The notes beneath the pieces were generated by a model that worked only from the letters and a program-made list of their open reading frames with translations, made no database searches and was not told the origin of the DNA. A stretch of DNA of 64,000 nucleotides, from the NCBI GenBank assembly GCA_012934845.2, contig WNNJ02003034.1:1-64000 (forward strand), in the 5' to 3' direction. Numbering within the stretch: position 1 is the stretch's first letter; every line of letters begins with the position of its first letter. Positions 22,803 to 33,544 of this stretch are shown here, piece by piece. The position numbers and the translations under genes are program-made. The DNA comes from Pomphorhynchus laevis (Eukaryota > Acanthocephala > Palaeacanthocephala > Echinorhynchida > Pomphorhynchidae).

Positions 22803-23057
22803 TGTTACACGAGCAAAGACAAAATTTAACAATCGACGTTTTTTACTGCTGCAAAACGACGGAACAAAATAAGTTTTTATACCTACGGTTATGCTGTCAA
22901 ATAGCGGTTAATGTTTCATCAGTAAAGTTAGCGGTTAACGTTTCATCGGTGAATTGACTGCAGCTTTGCATTCGCCAGCATTTGAGAACAATGAATTATG
23001 ACGATACATAACAATACCATTAACAACGCATCCAGAAACAATTACATCCATTTAACA
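22803..23057 (-). repeat. Long terminal repeat (right; 5' LTR in element orientation)
   Basis: 255 bases, near-identical to 20,866-21,120. It is followed by CTCAT, after which the interrupted L2-A frame resumes (KKQSLDFSLPSSYRPIS). Confidence 0.85.
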
Positions 23058-24514
23058 CTCATCAAAAAGCAATCTCTCGACTTCTCACTACCATCTTCGT
23101 ACCGTCCAATCTCACTTCTCCCAACCCTCTCTAAACTCTTTGAGCGTCTCGTTCTCAAGCAAGTTAATACATATCTCTTTTCCTCTAACTTGTATCCACC
23201 CTTCCAAGCCGCTTTTCGCTCTAATCACTCTACTGAAATTGCCTGTCTTAAAGTTTATAATGGCTTACTCATCTCGCGCGATCATAAATTATGTAGTGTC
23301 ATAGTTTCTCTTGATCTATCGTCTGCTTTTGACATCGTCGATCACTCGATTTTTCTACATCGCCTTCGTCATGATTATGGCTTCTTTACTCACTGTATCG
23401 TGGTTTTCTTCATATCTATCAAACCGTACATTTCGCGTCTATTCTAACTCTTCTCTCTCCCATCCTTCATCCATCCCGACCGGTGTTCCACAAGGCTCCG
23501 TATTAGGCCCTATGCTTTTCTCTCTTCTTCTCGGTGACTTCTCTTCGATTTCTCATAAATTTAACTTCCATGTTATGCAATATGCTGATGACATTCTCAT
23601 CTATTCTCACGCACCTGCTTATCGTATTCATAATCTTAGTGTTTCTGCTTCCGACTGTCTTGTCTCAATTTCCAATCATCTTTCTTCCTTTCGCCTTTCT
23701 CTGAATCCTGATAAATCTAAAATTATGTGGATCCTACCTCGAAGCTTCGGCGTAGAACATCCTTCCGTATCATTAAATTCTACAATTCTTCCTATCGTTG
23801 ATAATCTCGTTTTCCTAGACTTTCATTTCGACAACCGACTTTCACTTAAACCTTTCGTTAGTGATAAAGTACGCTCATCTACCTTGATACTCCGCAATCT
23901 CCGTCAAGTTCGTAGATTGATCGATTTCCCTTCTTGTATGACTCTAATATCTTCTCTTCTTTTCTCAAGACTTGATTACTGTCTTAGTCTATTTTCCAAC
24001 TCACCTAAATTCACTATTCTTCCTTTACAACGCATCATCAACGCTGCCGTCCGAGTTCTCCTCCGTCTTCGTCGTTTTGATCATACATCCCACTATCTTG
24101 TTTCTCTTGATTGGCCTACCATTTATTTTCGTGTTCGAATTCGTCTTCTTATCATTGCTTTTCGTCTTATAACTTCTCATACCCCTTCATTTCTCAACCT
24201 TCCTTTTCTCGACAATTCTCGTACTGTGTATTGTGCTCTGCGTTCCCGTAATTCCCTTCTTTTACATGTCCCAAACTACTCTACTTATTTTGGCTTCCGC
24301 TCCTTCGTTGTGGCTGCTCCTCTCTTGTGGAATCAACTACCTAATCATATCCGCCAATCAACATCTATGCCGTGTGCGTCAAACGACAAATCCAATTCCA
24401 TTTCAACAATTAACTAATTATCTGTGACTTTTGATGTTCTTTTTTTGTTTGTTAGTGGTCATGTAAGCGTGCATTTTGCACGCATTTCCCACGTTAAATA
24501 AATTATTGTATTAT

Positions 24515-25091
24515 TATTTGATAACAAATCGTTGATATAAATACTAAATAAGATGGGGCCCAATACACTTACATGTGGAACACCTAACAACACTGGAAAT
24601 GGACTCGACAGCGACTCACTTACTCGTACGACATATTGTCGGTTGAAAAGGAATACACGAATCCAGTTTATGATCCTCTTATCAAGATGAATGTGCTCCA
24701 ACTTTCAATAAGACGCGTGTGATTAACTGAGTCGAACGCTTTTGAGAAATCAAAGAAAATGACATCAACTGGTATACCTTGATCATAATAGTGATACCAA
24801 TTTTCACGTGCATGTACAAGATTAGTAGTCGTGGAATAACCTTTTCGGAAGCCATGCTGTGCTGGGTTCAAAATTTGAAATCTATCTAGAAATTCTATTA
24901 TTCGTCGCTTAATCAATCTCTCTAGCACACGACAACACACGCAAGTGAGACTAATAGGCCTATAATTGTCAATGGACGAACTATCTTCTTTCTTATAAAT
25001 AGGACAGATGATGGAATTCTGCTAATCAGAAGGAACAACGCCAAAAGCAACAGACGCAGATGAAATATTGTAAAGCGGATGACATATTATA
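24515..25091 (-). mobile_element. CR1-Y LINE, RT middle piece between two L2 insertions
   Basis: Minus strand: SASVAFGVVPSD, ICPIYKKEDSSSIDNYRPIS, LNPAQHGFRKGYSTTTNLV, FFDFSKAFDSVNHTRL (motif A), RIINWIRVFLFNRQYVV, VSVLGPILFSIYINDLLS. This is the fingers/palm region that precedes the YADD piece at 19.0-19.8 kb and follows the linker piece at 28.5-28.7 kb. It contains several frame breaks. Bounded by TATTTGA (left) and ATATTATA (right) duplications. Confidence 0.8.
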
Positions 25092-28000
25092 AAAAAAGGA
25101 TTTATTTTAACGTAGCAAATGCGTGCCAGCACGCGCTTACATGACCACAACAAAACAAAACCGTGAATCAGGTGTCGAGGTGTGAACGGAGGAGATGTTT
25201 GAATGTGATAAAGAAGGGGGTGCGGCAGACGTCGAGAGGGAGTTGATTCCAGGCGAGTGAGGCGGCGACGAGGAAGGATCGGAGACCGTAGTTGTTGGAG
25301 TAATTAGGAACGTGGAGTAAGAGGGTATGACAGGAACGAAGCGATAGCGAGGTAGGGCGAGTATCGTCTAAAAAAGGAAGGTTGATGAATGATGGGGAGC
25401 CGACAGCGATGAGACAAAAAGTAACGAGAAGAAGGCGGAGTTTTATGCGGATGTGGATGGTGGGCCAGGTGAGTTGGGCAAAATATGTGGATGTGTGGTC
25501 GAAGCGACGGAGACAAAAGAGCATTCGAACGGCGGTGTTGATTATTTGTTGTAGGGGTAAGATTATGGATTTTGGAGAATTGGCGAAAAGGCTAAGGCAG
25601 TAATCGATGTAGAGAAAAGAAGCGATGAAATAAGATACATACAAGAACGGAAGTCGATAAGGGGGCGGATACGGCGGATGTCACGGAGAATTAAGTTAGA
25701 TGAGTGTACCTTGTCACGGACGAAGAGTTTAAGGGAAAGGTGATCATCAAAATGGAAGCCTAAGAAAGTGAGATTGTGGACTATGGGATGATCGATGAGG
25801 CAAAATATACAGTGGGAGAAGATATGTTTGGTTTACGGGGAGGATCCACATTATTTTGGACATTAGAGAGTTTAGAACGATATGAAGATTGGAGAGACGC
25901 TTGTAGATAGAAGAAAGACAGTTGAAGGCAGAAATGCCGATATCGTGTATGCGATGTGCGGGTGCATGAGCATAGATTAGAATGTCATCGGTGTATTGCA
26001 TGACGTTAAAGGAGTAAGGTTTGATAAACGGAGAGAGATCGCCAAGCAGAAGAGAGAAAAGCAGGGGACCTAGGACTGAACCTTGTGGGACCCCGCAAAA
26101 AATAGGGATGGGATGGGAGGATGATGAATTAGAACAGACGCGAAAGGAACGGTCGGATAGATATGAGGCGAACCATGCTACGGAGGAGGAAGAAAAGCCG
26201 TAATCATAACGAAGGCGAGAAAGGAGGACGAAGTGGTCGACAATGTCGAATGTGGAGGAGATGTCGAGGGAGATGATAACACTATATAGAGCTTTGTCTC
26301 GAGAAATGAGTAAGTCGTTGTACACTTTTATGCATGCGATTTCTGTGGAGTGATTAGAGCGGAAAGCGGATTGGAAACAAGAGTACAGATTGGATGAGGA
26401 GAGATAAGCGTTGATTTGTATTAAGATGAGGCGTTCTAAGAGCTTAGAAAGAGTAGGGAGTAGTGAAATGGGGCGATAGCTAGAAGGAAGGGAGGGGTCG
26501 AGCGATTGTTTCTTAAGGAGGGGACGAACGATCGCGGATTTCCAGCGTGAAATGAAGATACGACTGCGGATGGACGAGTTAAACAAGGTTGTGAGAAATG
26601 GGGATATCGATGAGCATATAGATTTTAATATGTGAGTAGGCAGGGGATCGACAGGTGAGGTTTTGTTGGGCAAGGACATGAGGACAGATGATACTTCTGT
26701 AGGTGATACAGGGAGAAGATGAAAGAGTTCCGGAAGGATGAGAGTAGACTGGGCAGAGTGGGATAGGATGGAGACAGGGGTGTGAGAGAGCAGCGTGGAT
26801 ATTTTAGTCTGGAGAAATGACGAATAATCATTGGCATTGATGTTGCACGGCGAAGAAGAGCGAGCAAGGATTGAGTTAAAAGTATGCCAGAGAGTCTTAG
26901 ACTTGAATGAATTGATGATTTTATGTTGCCAGAAGGAGTTGCATTTGGTTCGTAGTAGGTTGAGATGAGACCGGCGAAGAGCAAAATAGGAATCACGGAA
27001 AGACGGAGTGATCGAGCAAAAATCACGTCTGAGAGAGCGGTGATAGACTCGAAAAGCATGGCGGAGTCGACGCTTTGAGAGTAGGCATTGGATGTCAAAC
27101 CATGGGACACAGTGCAAGCGACGGTGTGGGTGAGACTTGAAGGGCAAGAGAATATCGAGAGTGGATGTAAGTTCAGAGTCGAAAAGAAAGGCGAGATCAT
27201 GAGGAGATGAATATGTTATCGTGGTAATGATAGAGACGATTTGAGTAAGGCAGAGCGGAGAAGGGAGAGGTCAAGATTTCTCCAAGGGCGACGTAGGATT
27301 GTAGATGTGTGAGGAGGGGTGTGGTTGTGAGTGAGATCAAGGGTGATAAGAAAGTGATCGGATAGACCAAGATCAGAGATGGACAGTGAGGTGTAGGCAG
27401 CAAAATGATCGGGGACAGCGATGATGTCGAGTGCCCCGCCAAGTATATGTGTGGGGGAATTGGAGATTAGTTTGTAATTGTAGTTGGATAGAATGTTGAT
27501 GAACCGGATGGAATCCGTGGAAGAGGGGCGGTCTAGGCGGATATTGAAGTCGCCTAGAACGAGTGAAGGGATTGAGGACAAAGAACAATGAGAAAGGAGG
27601 TCAGCGAGTTCGGTAAAAAAATAAGGCTGTAGGAGCTGATGAACCAGGACGGTATACAATGGCGAGATCTAGAGTGATCGAGTTAGAATAACGACAAGTA
27701 CGCAACTAAAAAGTGCAAGGACTGAAAGAACGATTCATTTTGCGAAGAGACGCGGGGTGACGCGCGAATGCGACGATGCCGCCATGATTAGAGAATTTAG
27801 AAGGGCATGAGCTGAGGGGGCGGGCGGATTCGACTAGGGAGCAACCGGCAGAGAGCAGACGGCGAATGGAAAGGTCGTCGGAATCTGAGTGCCAGGATTC
27901 GGTGAGGCAGAAGAGATCGATGGATTGCTTGGTGAATAAGTTGAGGATAAGATCGGATTTATTGAGAATAGATCTAGTGTTGAGGAGATCGAGGCGGAAA

Positions 28001-28479
28001 CCGTGTGCTGTGTTGAAAGAGTCTAGTGGAGAATACACATAGCAGAGATGGAGCGCCATCGAATTTTTGGTCGGGTTTGGAAAGGTTGCAGATTAGTTTG
28101 TTGGCATAAAAACCACATAAGAAGTCTTCTTTAGCCTTATTCTTCTCGCAGGTGATTGTTGTCCAGACGCTGCAGTCGTGTATTGAGCACTGTACTTGCA
28201 GTTGTCCATAGTTGGTGCCAGTCTTAGTTGTTTTATTACGTCCTCTCATAAACGATGGTTGCCGTCGATGGTTGTCGTCGATGGTTGTCGTCGATGGTTG
28301 TCGTCGATGGTTGTCGTCGATGGTTGTCGTCGATGGTTGTCGTCGATGGTTGTCGTCGATGGTTGTCGTTGTAAGATGTTTGTAACTTTTTGTATTGTAA
28401 GATGATTGTAATTGTGTATATTAATCTTGTATAGAACTTAATATAACCAAGACAAATTTCAATTCTGTCATCGCTGACA
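25092..28479 (-). mobile_element. L2-B LINE, near full-length but broken
   Basis: 3.39 kb flanked by 8-bp ATATTATA duplications (25,084-25,091; 28,480-28,487). In element order: a leader, a 13-bp minisatellite (28,370-28,254), an ORF1-like frame with a Cys-rich PHD-like pattern (28,249-27,974; CSIHDCSVW, ITCEKN, FLCGFY), then ORF2 from the conserved AATTCGATGGCG start at 28,059. ORF2 shows endonuclease motifs (DLLNTRSILNKSD, TESWHSD, LGDFNIRLDR, LSDHFLITL), then RT (SYRPISLLPTLS, CGVPQGSVLGPLLFSLLLGD). The catalytic box reads YTDD instead of YADD. ORF2 is split by at least three frameshifts (27,706-28,059; 27,216-27,659; 25,747-27,147; 25,168-25,644). The 3' UTR ends with GGCACGCATTTGC and AAATAAATCC. 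Confidence 0.85.
28254..28370. repeat. 13-bp minisatellite in the L2-B 5' region
   Basis: Nine head-to-tail copies of GATGGTTGTCGTC (plus strand), nearly identical. On the LINE strand they lie just upstream of the ORF1-like frame, as promoter monomers do in some LINEs. Confidence 0.9.
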
Positions 28480-28715
28480 ATATTATATCAGCGATGTTGC
28501 GCAGATATACGGACGGTAAGTCATCTGGACCCGCACCTGCTTTGCATTTAAGTTTCTGAAGCTCTTGAAGAACATCATCACATCGGAAGAGGTATTTGGT
28601 GTCATCTCTGGGCGATTCAAATGTACACGGATCACCCATTGTCACATCCTTATGGTCAAGATTCAAAGAATGGAAATGATTAAAACAAGACTTTTGTTTT
28701 ATCGTGATTTAACAG
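28480..28715 (-). mobile_element. CR1-Y LINE, linker piece upstream of RT
   Basis: Minus strand: KSCFNHFHSLNLDHKDV, DDVLQELQKLKCKAGAGPDD, LPSVYLRNIADII. This AGPDDLP block always precedes the RT fingers in CR1/Jockey-group LINEs. Reading continues across the L2-B insertion into 25,091 (CHPLYNISSASVAFG). Confidence 0.75.
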
Positions 28716-29276
28716 ATATTGAAGCATCATGTTCACAAGAGAATGACGATAAATCAAAATATCCGGAACACCGAGAATCCAGTAAAGTTCAAAAGAGACC
28801 CACCTACTTTAAATAATGAAGCTCATTTATCTTCACTCAATGAAGCTCATTTATTTTTTGACTTTGACCACGATTTTAAGCATCACCCTTGATAAATAGA
28901 AAAGTACACAAAATAATATGTTAATTTTCAGCAAAGACAACATTTACTTTTTCTTAAAGTTCATCGATTTGATTTTCGAAAGTGAAAAACAAAAAGGTGA
29001 TGCATTAAAGTTCATCAGAAATTTCTGAAACATTTCTCAAATATAACAGTATCATTGCAAAGTGTTCGCAAATCGAATATTTTAAATGGATAATGTCAAT
29101 ATATCATTGCATGACTACAATCGACAAATCTTCATTCATTTATCAGCCTTCATCTCTGTTACTTTCGTTATTATCAAATCGTTAGTATCATCTAGGTATG
29201 ATTATGACCTTTTTCTTTGATCACGTGTTGTAAATGATATTAAAATCATATACGATAATGATTGATAGCAAAATTA
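28716..29276. other. Intergenic DNA downstream of METTL3
   Basis: AT-rich. A 22-base duplication containing AATGAAGCTCATTTAT lies near 28,815-28,855. METTL3 transcription would end here; no AATAAA stands close after its stop, but AT-rich variants are present. Confidence 0.4.
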
Positions 29277-30539
29277 TTACACTTGAATGGTTGGATACCG
29301 GGCACGAAATCGTTGTACTACATCTGGTTCAACCAATCTAATCCCTTCAAGCTGATTCCCAAGTGTCGTCCAATTTGATTGGACATTATGAGGTCTTCCA
29401 AATAACTCGATTTTTCTAGTTCCAGGAGACAATCTTTCACATATTCCGTAAATTTCATCTGGTTTACGACTTGTCTCTCTAACTTCTGAGACAATCACGT
29501 CGCAATCTAAACCACGATTAAACTTCCCTTTAGAAATGTCGCCCTTCACTCCAATTAAACAATGTTCTTTACCGTGATTAAGCCAGTGTCCTGTCCTTCC
29601 TGTACGAATTATCCGTTGTAATTGATTAGTTTTCACCCACACAAGTTCATCAATGCGTTTGTAACCCCATATGTTCAAGCATTCACGACCTAATTCCATT
29701 GCTCTGCCTGTCACCCATAGAAATATATATCCTTCATCCTGTAGGCATGGTATATTTAGTTTTCTCATTTCGGTATCGGCCATTGTACCATATGGCAATT
29801 CCATGTGTATGTCCCAAGGAGGATCGGCCATAACAATTGAGAATTTACCTAAAACAGTAATGTCAAATGCACGAAGGTCGCATTGCACCCACTGGGGAGG
29901 AATTGACTTTTCGAGCAATTGCGCAACTATACCGGTGTCATGTGTACGCTGATCTGTTTGTATATTACTTTTATCGATTTCGTAATGAATGTATTTGCAA
30001 GTGTCCATATGAAAGCAGGTATTTAGAAATGAGCAGTCACCGAGAGAAACGTCTGTATGAGAATGAATGATTTTCCGAAAGTGAACTTTATGACAGCGCT
30101 TATTTTCTGAGCTTGAAGTAATACATTCGTCCACTGTTCCAAATTCGCAAAATTCATATATGTCACGATCAATTCGAAATCGTTCATACAAAAAGCGTTC
30201 CTTCGCTGTTGATCCATTTAGTAAATCGGTTATCTCTTTTTGTGCCAATTGATGTTCAGATTCCAAAACAGATTGAATACTAAGTAAGTCCTCAATCGAA
30301 TCTCCATATGAAGCCTTCTTAGGAACAACATCTTCTGATTTCAATTTACGTTTTAGAACTAACTGCGTATTTTCTTTTGATAAAATCAGAGCACGAATGT
30401 CATTAATCTCCAATGACAATTTAGAAATTAAAGAGTCAACTTCAGGAATGTAGGCTGAAAGTGCCCGAAGTCGCCTTATCTTATGCTTTCGAAGAATCAG
30501 GGGATATACAGAAGATTGACATTTTAAAATATTAGACAT
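29277..30539 (-). CDS. METTL3, catalytic subunit of the mRNA m6A methyltransferase
   Basis: A single open frame of 420 codons. METTL3 transfers methyl from S-adenosylmethionine to N6 of adenosine in RRACH sites of nuclear RNA, working with METTL14 and WTAP. Visible: an N-terminal helical region; tandem CCCH zinc fingers (Cys131/139/149-His153 and Cys169/175/181-His185) in the known METTL3 spacing; the catalytic DPPW at 239-242 followed by IHMELPYGTMAD; RTGRTGHWLNHGKEH at 312-326, the loop facing RNA and METTL14; GLDCDVIVSEVRETSRKPDE; and the SPGTRKIELFGRPHN block. All are close to the human protein. It is shorter than human METTL3 (580 aa), mainly N-terminally. No stop or frameshift is seen and no poly(A) follows, so it is likely functional. 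It has no introns, while UGGT in the window does, so it could be a retrogene or naturally intron-poor. The ATG at 30,539 is the first in frame. Confidence 0.93.
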   Translation of the reverse strand: MSNILKCQSSVYPLILRKHKIRRLRALSAYIPEVDSLISKLSLEINDIRALILSKENTQLVLKRKLKSEDVVPKKASYGDSIEDLLSIQSVLESEHQLAQKEITDLLNGSTAKERFLYERFRIDRDIYEFCEFGTVDECITSSSENKRCHKVHFRKIIHSHTDVSLGDCSFLNTCFHMDTCKYIHYEIDKSNIQTDQRTHDTGIVAQLLEKSIPPQWVQCDLRAFDITVLGKFSIVMADPPWDIHMELPYGTMADTEMRKLNIPCLQDEGYIFLWVTGRAMELGRECLNIWGYKRIDELVWVKTNQLQRIIRTGRTGHWLNHGKEHCLIGVKGDISKGKFNRGLDCDVIVSEVRETSRKPDEIYGICERLSPGTRKIELFGRPHNVQSNWTTLGNQLEGIRLVEPDVVQRFRARYPTIQV

Positions 30540-30716
30540 TTAATATTGGATCAATTCTAAATCTACAACAATTTTCGCATAAGCAAAAAACCTTGTCCTA
30601 ATAATTAAAAAAGAATAATTAAAAGGGTTTAGCTTATAACAAGAATAATGGATATTCTCATTAGATTACATAAACATAAATAAGCCGAAAATCAACCGTA
30701 TTTTATTACACTATCT
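30540..30716. promoter_or_regulatory. METTL3 upstream region
   Basis: 177 bases of AT-rich DNA between the METTL3 start and the coding relic upstream; the promoter or 5' UTR is expected here by position only. No motif is distinctive. Confidence 0.25.
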
Positions 30717-30847
30717 TTAATGTGCAATTAAAACAAGAGTATCAAATCCATATATGTACGCTTCTCTATATTTTTCAATTTGTAAAAGTTTTTCGTGCCG
30801 TCCTTTGTATAAACGTTCTACAGCTAGCGGATTATTCAATAGATATG
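30717..30847 (-). pseudogene. C-terminal coding relic of an unidentified host gene
   Basis: Minus strand, about 43 codons to a TAA: YLLNNPLAVERLYKGRHEK, then LLQIEKYREAYIYGFDTLV, then LIAH. Its charged, non-AT-biased composition looks like genuine protein. A stop lies two codons upstream without an AG acceptor, so the start is lost or displaced; the CR1-X insertion begins about 120 bases further on. Family not recognised. Confidence 0.3.
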
Positions 30848-30964
30848 TTTAAGTAATTGTTAATACAAGTTTTATACAATGAAAGAATATTATTAATGAT
30901 GTTTCATCATTAATGATTAAGCATCATCAATGATAACTGACGAATTTTTATTATCAAAAATTTT

Positions 30965-33445
30965 TATTATCAAATTATTTCTTCCTTATTGGGGATTTTA
31001 ATCTTCCTCAAGTTAACTGGATTAGTAACAACCGGTATTACTATAATGTCGAAAACTGCGAGCTTGCTGAATTCTTGCTGGCAGAGCTTCTCCTGATCCA
31101 ACATATTAATCAGCCAACATGTATATCGTCTCAACCAGAGACAATATTAGATCTTGGGTTTACCAAGCGCATTGAAGATGTAATCAGAGTTGATTTCGAG
31201 TCTCCTTTAGGAACCAGTGACCATTGTGTGATTTCAGTACAGATTGCTCACACTTTACAACGACGATCTAAGTGCAGTGGCATCGGAAAGCGTAATTGGA
31301 ATCGAATAAATGTGGAAGATCTCCAACTCTATAGTCATCAGCTGAACTTCGGATCTGCTGATCTTCCAATTGATGATCATTTATCGTTAGTGACCAGTAA
31401 CCTCATAACCATTTCCGATACGTTTGCACCAATAAGAAATAGGTCTTACAAGACGACAACGCCATTGTGGTTCGACAATGAGTTGGAGACTACGATAAAG
31501 GAAAGAAATCGATTATGGCGAATCTCTCAACGTAACACTGTTACGCACCGTGAGTACAAAACTCTTCGCAATCTATGCAACCAACTAAAACGCTCAAAAA
31601 GAAAAACATTTGAAGAGGGTATTGCTTCTGACATTAACAGGTCACCTAAACGTTTTTGGGCATACGTTAGACATCGTCGAATCCTACCTTCTACGATTAA
31701 TTGTGTACGTTTAGAAAGTGGTGATGTAGTTGACAAGGAGGCTATTGTGGAAGCTCTTGCAAGCAGTTTTGTAGTATCTCCATCCTCGCAATCGAATATT
31801 GACCAGATACAGTACCCGCTCAACTTACAATCTAACTTACCAATATCTCCTATTAATGTCATTGAAGTTCAGTCTGAACTCCATAAATTAAATAGTTTTG
31901 GCTCTGCAGGACCAGATGGTGTATCCCCTTTTCTTTTGCGTACTCTGTCGCACATTATTGCTCCAAGCCTTACGTCTCTATTTCATCGAAGCTTACAGTA
32001 TTCGTGGATTCCTGATGATTGGAAAAGGGCAATTGTTGTACCTATTCCAAAGAAACAGTTGGCACTAACTTGTTCAGATTTTAGACCAATTAGTCTTACC
32101 AGTGTTATTTCTAAAATTATGGAGAGACTCATTGCGAAGAGAATACGTGAACATCTAAATTTATATCAAATTCTTGATGATTCTCAGCACGGCTTCCGAC
32201 CTGGTCGCTCGTGCCTAACTAATCTGTTGAATGCTCGCGAACATTGGGTAGCTGCTCTTAGTTCGGGTCTTACAGTTGATATAATATTTCTTGATTTCTC
32301 TAAGGCCTTTGATAGAGTTCCACATGCTGGTTTAGATTCACTACTACGTCATTACGGTGTACCTACGACAATTTGCAACTGGATTAAGACATTTCTCGAG
32401 GATCGATCATTCGTTGTGCGATTAGATGAAGTTTTGTCAACAGCTCGACGTGTTCATTCGGGTGTTCCTCAGGGCACGGTCCTAGGTCCACTTCTCTTTA
32501 TCATCTTTTTGAATGACCTACTCCTAAGGTTAAAGTGTCCTCACCTGGCATTTGCTGACGATGTTAAAATATGGGCAACAACCCAAAACGAGGCGGATTG
32601 TGAATTTTTACAATGTGACCTTAACCGTATCGGGACTTGGTGTAATAGCACTGGCTTGATACTCAACGCGACAAAATGTGTATGGATCAGATTGGGTAGA
32701 GATAAAACTCATTTCGATTACAAAATAAATGGACACTCAATCAAGCGAGTCTCAGAACATCCCGACCTGGGAGTGATAATTCACGAATCGCTAAAGACAA
32801 GAGCAAATAGTGATCACGCGCGGTTAAAAGCGATACGTGCCTTATACTGCATAAAAATGACTTTTGCAAAATTATCGCCGCAAATCTTCGCCAAACTTTA
32901 TTGTGCCCTAGTAAGACCACATCTTGAGTATTGTGTACAGGCAACCTTTCCAACGACCAGGAGTGAGTTGAATAACTTGGAAAGTGTAATGAGACGAGCT
33001 TCTCGGATGTGTTGTCAAGGAAGCTTTATTTCAAGATTAAGATGTTTGAACGTTTTATCAGTGAGGTATCGGTATCTTTTTCTTGATCTGATTACACTTT
33101 GGAAAATTGTACATTCAGCTGATGGCTTTCCTTTGGGTGTAGTTAGATTTCGAGATAATTCGAGATTGCGAGGCCATTGTAAGATGCTTTTTAAAAAATT
33201 ACCGGGTAAGCTGCGAAAATTTTACAGACTGTCTGAACGGGCAGTAGATGTTTGGAATAGTTTGCCTGAACCTATCGCTGCCATCACCAATTTCCTCGCT
33301 TTCAAAAACAGGGTTCGACGTTGGATATACGTCCAGGCTGATTTGTCACCTTTTCTAACCTACCCATTTGGTTGATCTTTTTTCTGTATTGTGTGATCGG
33401 CTTAAAGCCTTATGGCTAAGTCTGAACTTGATAATAATAATAATG
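30965..33445 (+). mobile_element. CR1-X LINE, 5'-truncated, with a long open RT frame
   Basis: One frame runs about 800 codons from FFLIGDFNLPQVNW, the end of the endonuclease, to 33,375. It holds SDHCVISVQI (endonuclease His), the linker SFGSAGPDGVSPFLLRTL, RT motifs SDFRPISLTSVISKIMERL, DDSQHGFRPGRSCLTNLLNA, FLDFSKAFDRVPHAG, HSGVPQGTVLGPLLF and LAFADDVKIW (FADD box), then the CR1 C-terminus (RLSERAVDVWNSLPE). The 3' UTR has GGCTTAAAGCCTTATGGC and a (TAA)n tail at 33,430-33,445. Unlike the copies at 41 and 47 kb the RT shows no break, but the endonuclease start and any ORF1 are missing, so it cannot be autonomous. Confidence 0.9.
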
Positions 33446-33544
33446 AGAGAATTTATTATACCTCTTTACCTTTCGGTATTGGGTAAACAAAATAAATACA
33501 CCAAAAGTTTATCAATTTTATAAATTGTATTTCAAAATCTTCTC

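Larger units (their letters stand above)
20866..23057 (-). mobile_element. Compact LTR retrotransposon with a gag-integrase frame, nested in L2-A
   Basis: Two LTRs of 255 bases (20,866-21,120 and 22,803-23,057), each TG...CA, differ at only two positions and are flanked by 5-bp CTCAT duplications (20,861-20,865; 23,058-23,062). The internal region of about 1.7 kb lies on the minus strand and holds one open frame. Parts: gag with two zinc knuckles, then a Ty3/gypsy-type integrase. No protease, RT or RNase H is present, so it must be non-autonomous. It looks whole as a unit and young (about 0.8% LTR divergence). Confidence 0.85.
19843..24514 (+). mobile_element. L2-A LINE copy, 5'-truncated, split by an LTR element
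   Basis: Flanked by direct TATTTGA duplications (19,836-19,842; 24,515-24,521). It begins inside the endonuclease domain (LTNLFSDFNYKLLSTSPT...LSDHFLVTL), continues through the linker and RT (SYRPISLLPTLSKL, GVPQGSVLGPMLFSLLLGD, MQYADDILIY) and ends in NHIRQSTS plus the L2-A 3' UTR and an (ATT)n tail. Compared with the intact copy at 54.5 kb it has a TGA at 20,188-20,190, a frameshift near 23,385 and a gag-integrase LTR element at 20,866-23,057. Dead. Confidence 0.85.

Noticed and set aside
24508-24514. (ATT)n and (TAA)n tracts as independent microsatellites
   Set aside because: They sit at LINE 3' ends and are best read as element tails.
28726-28816. Terminal exon behind GATTTAACAG on the plus strand
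   Set aside because: It partly overlaps the linker of the CR1-Y LINE on the other strand and the peptide matches nothing; the acceptor is weak.
31527-31862. Antisense ORFs over the CR1-X, L2-A and L2-B elements (for example here, 20,563-20,745, 26,021-26,203)
   Set aside because: Shadows of the LINE coding strand; no independent motif.
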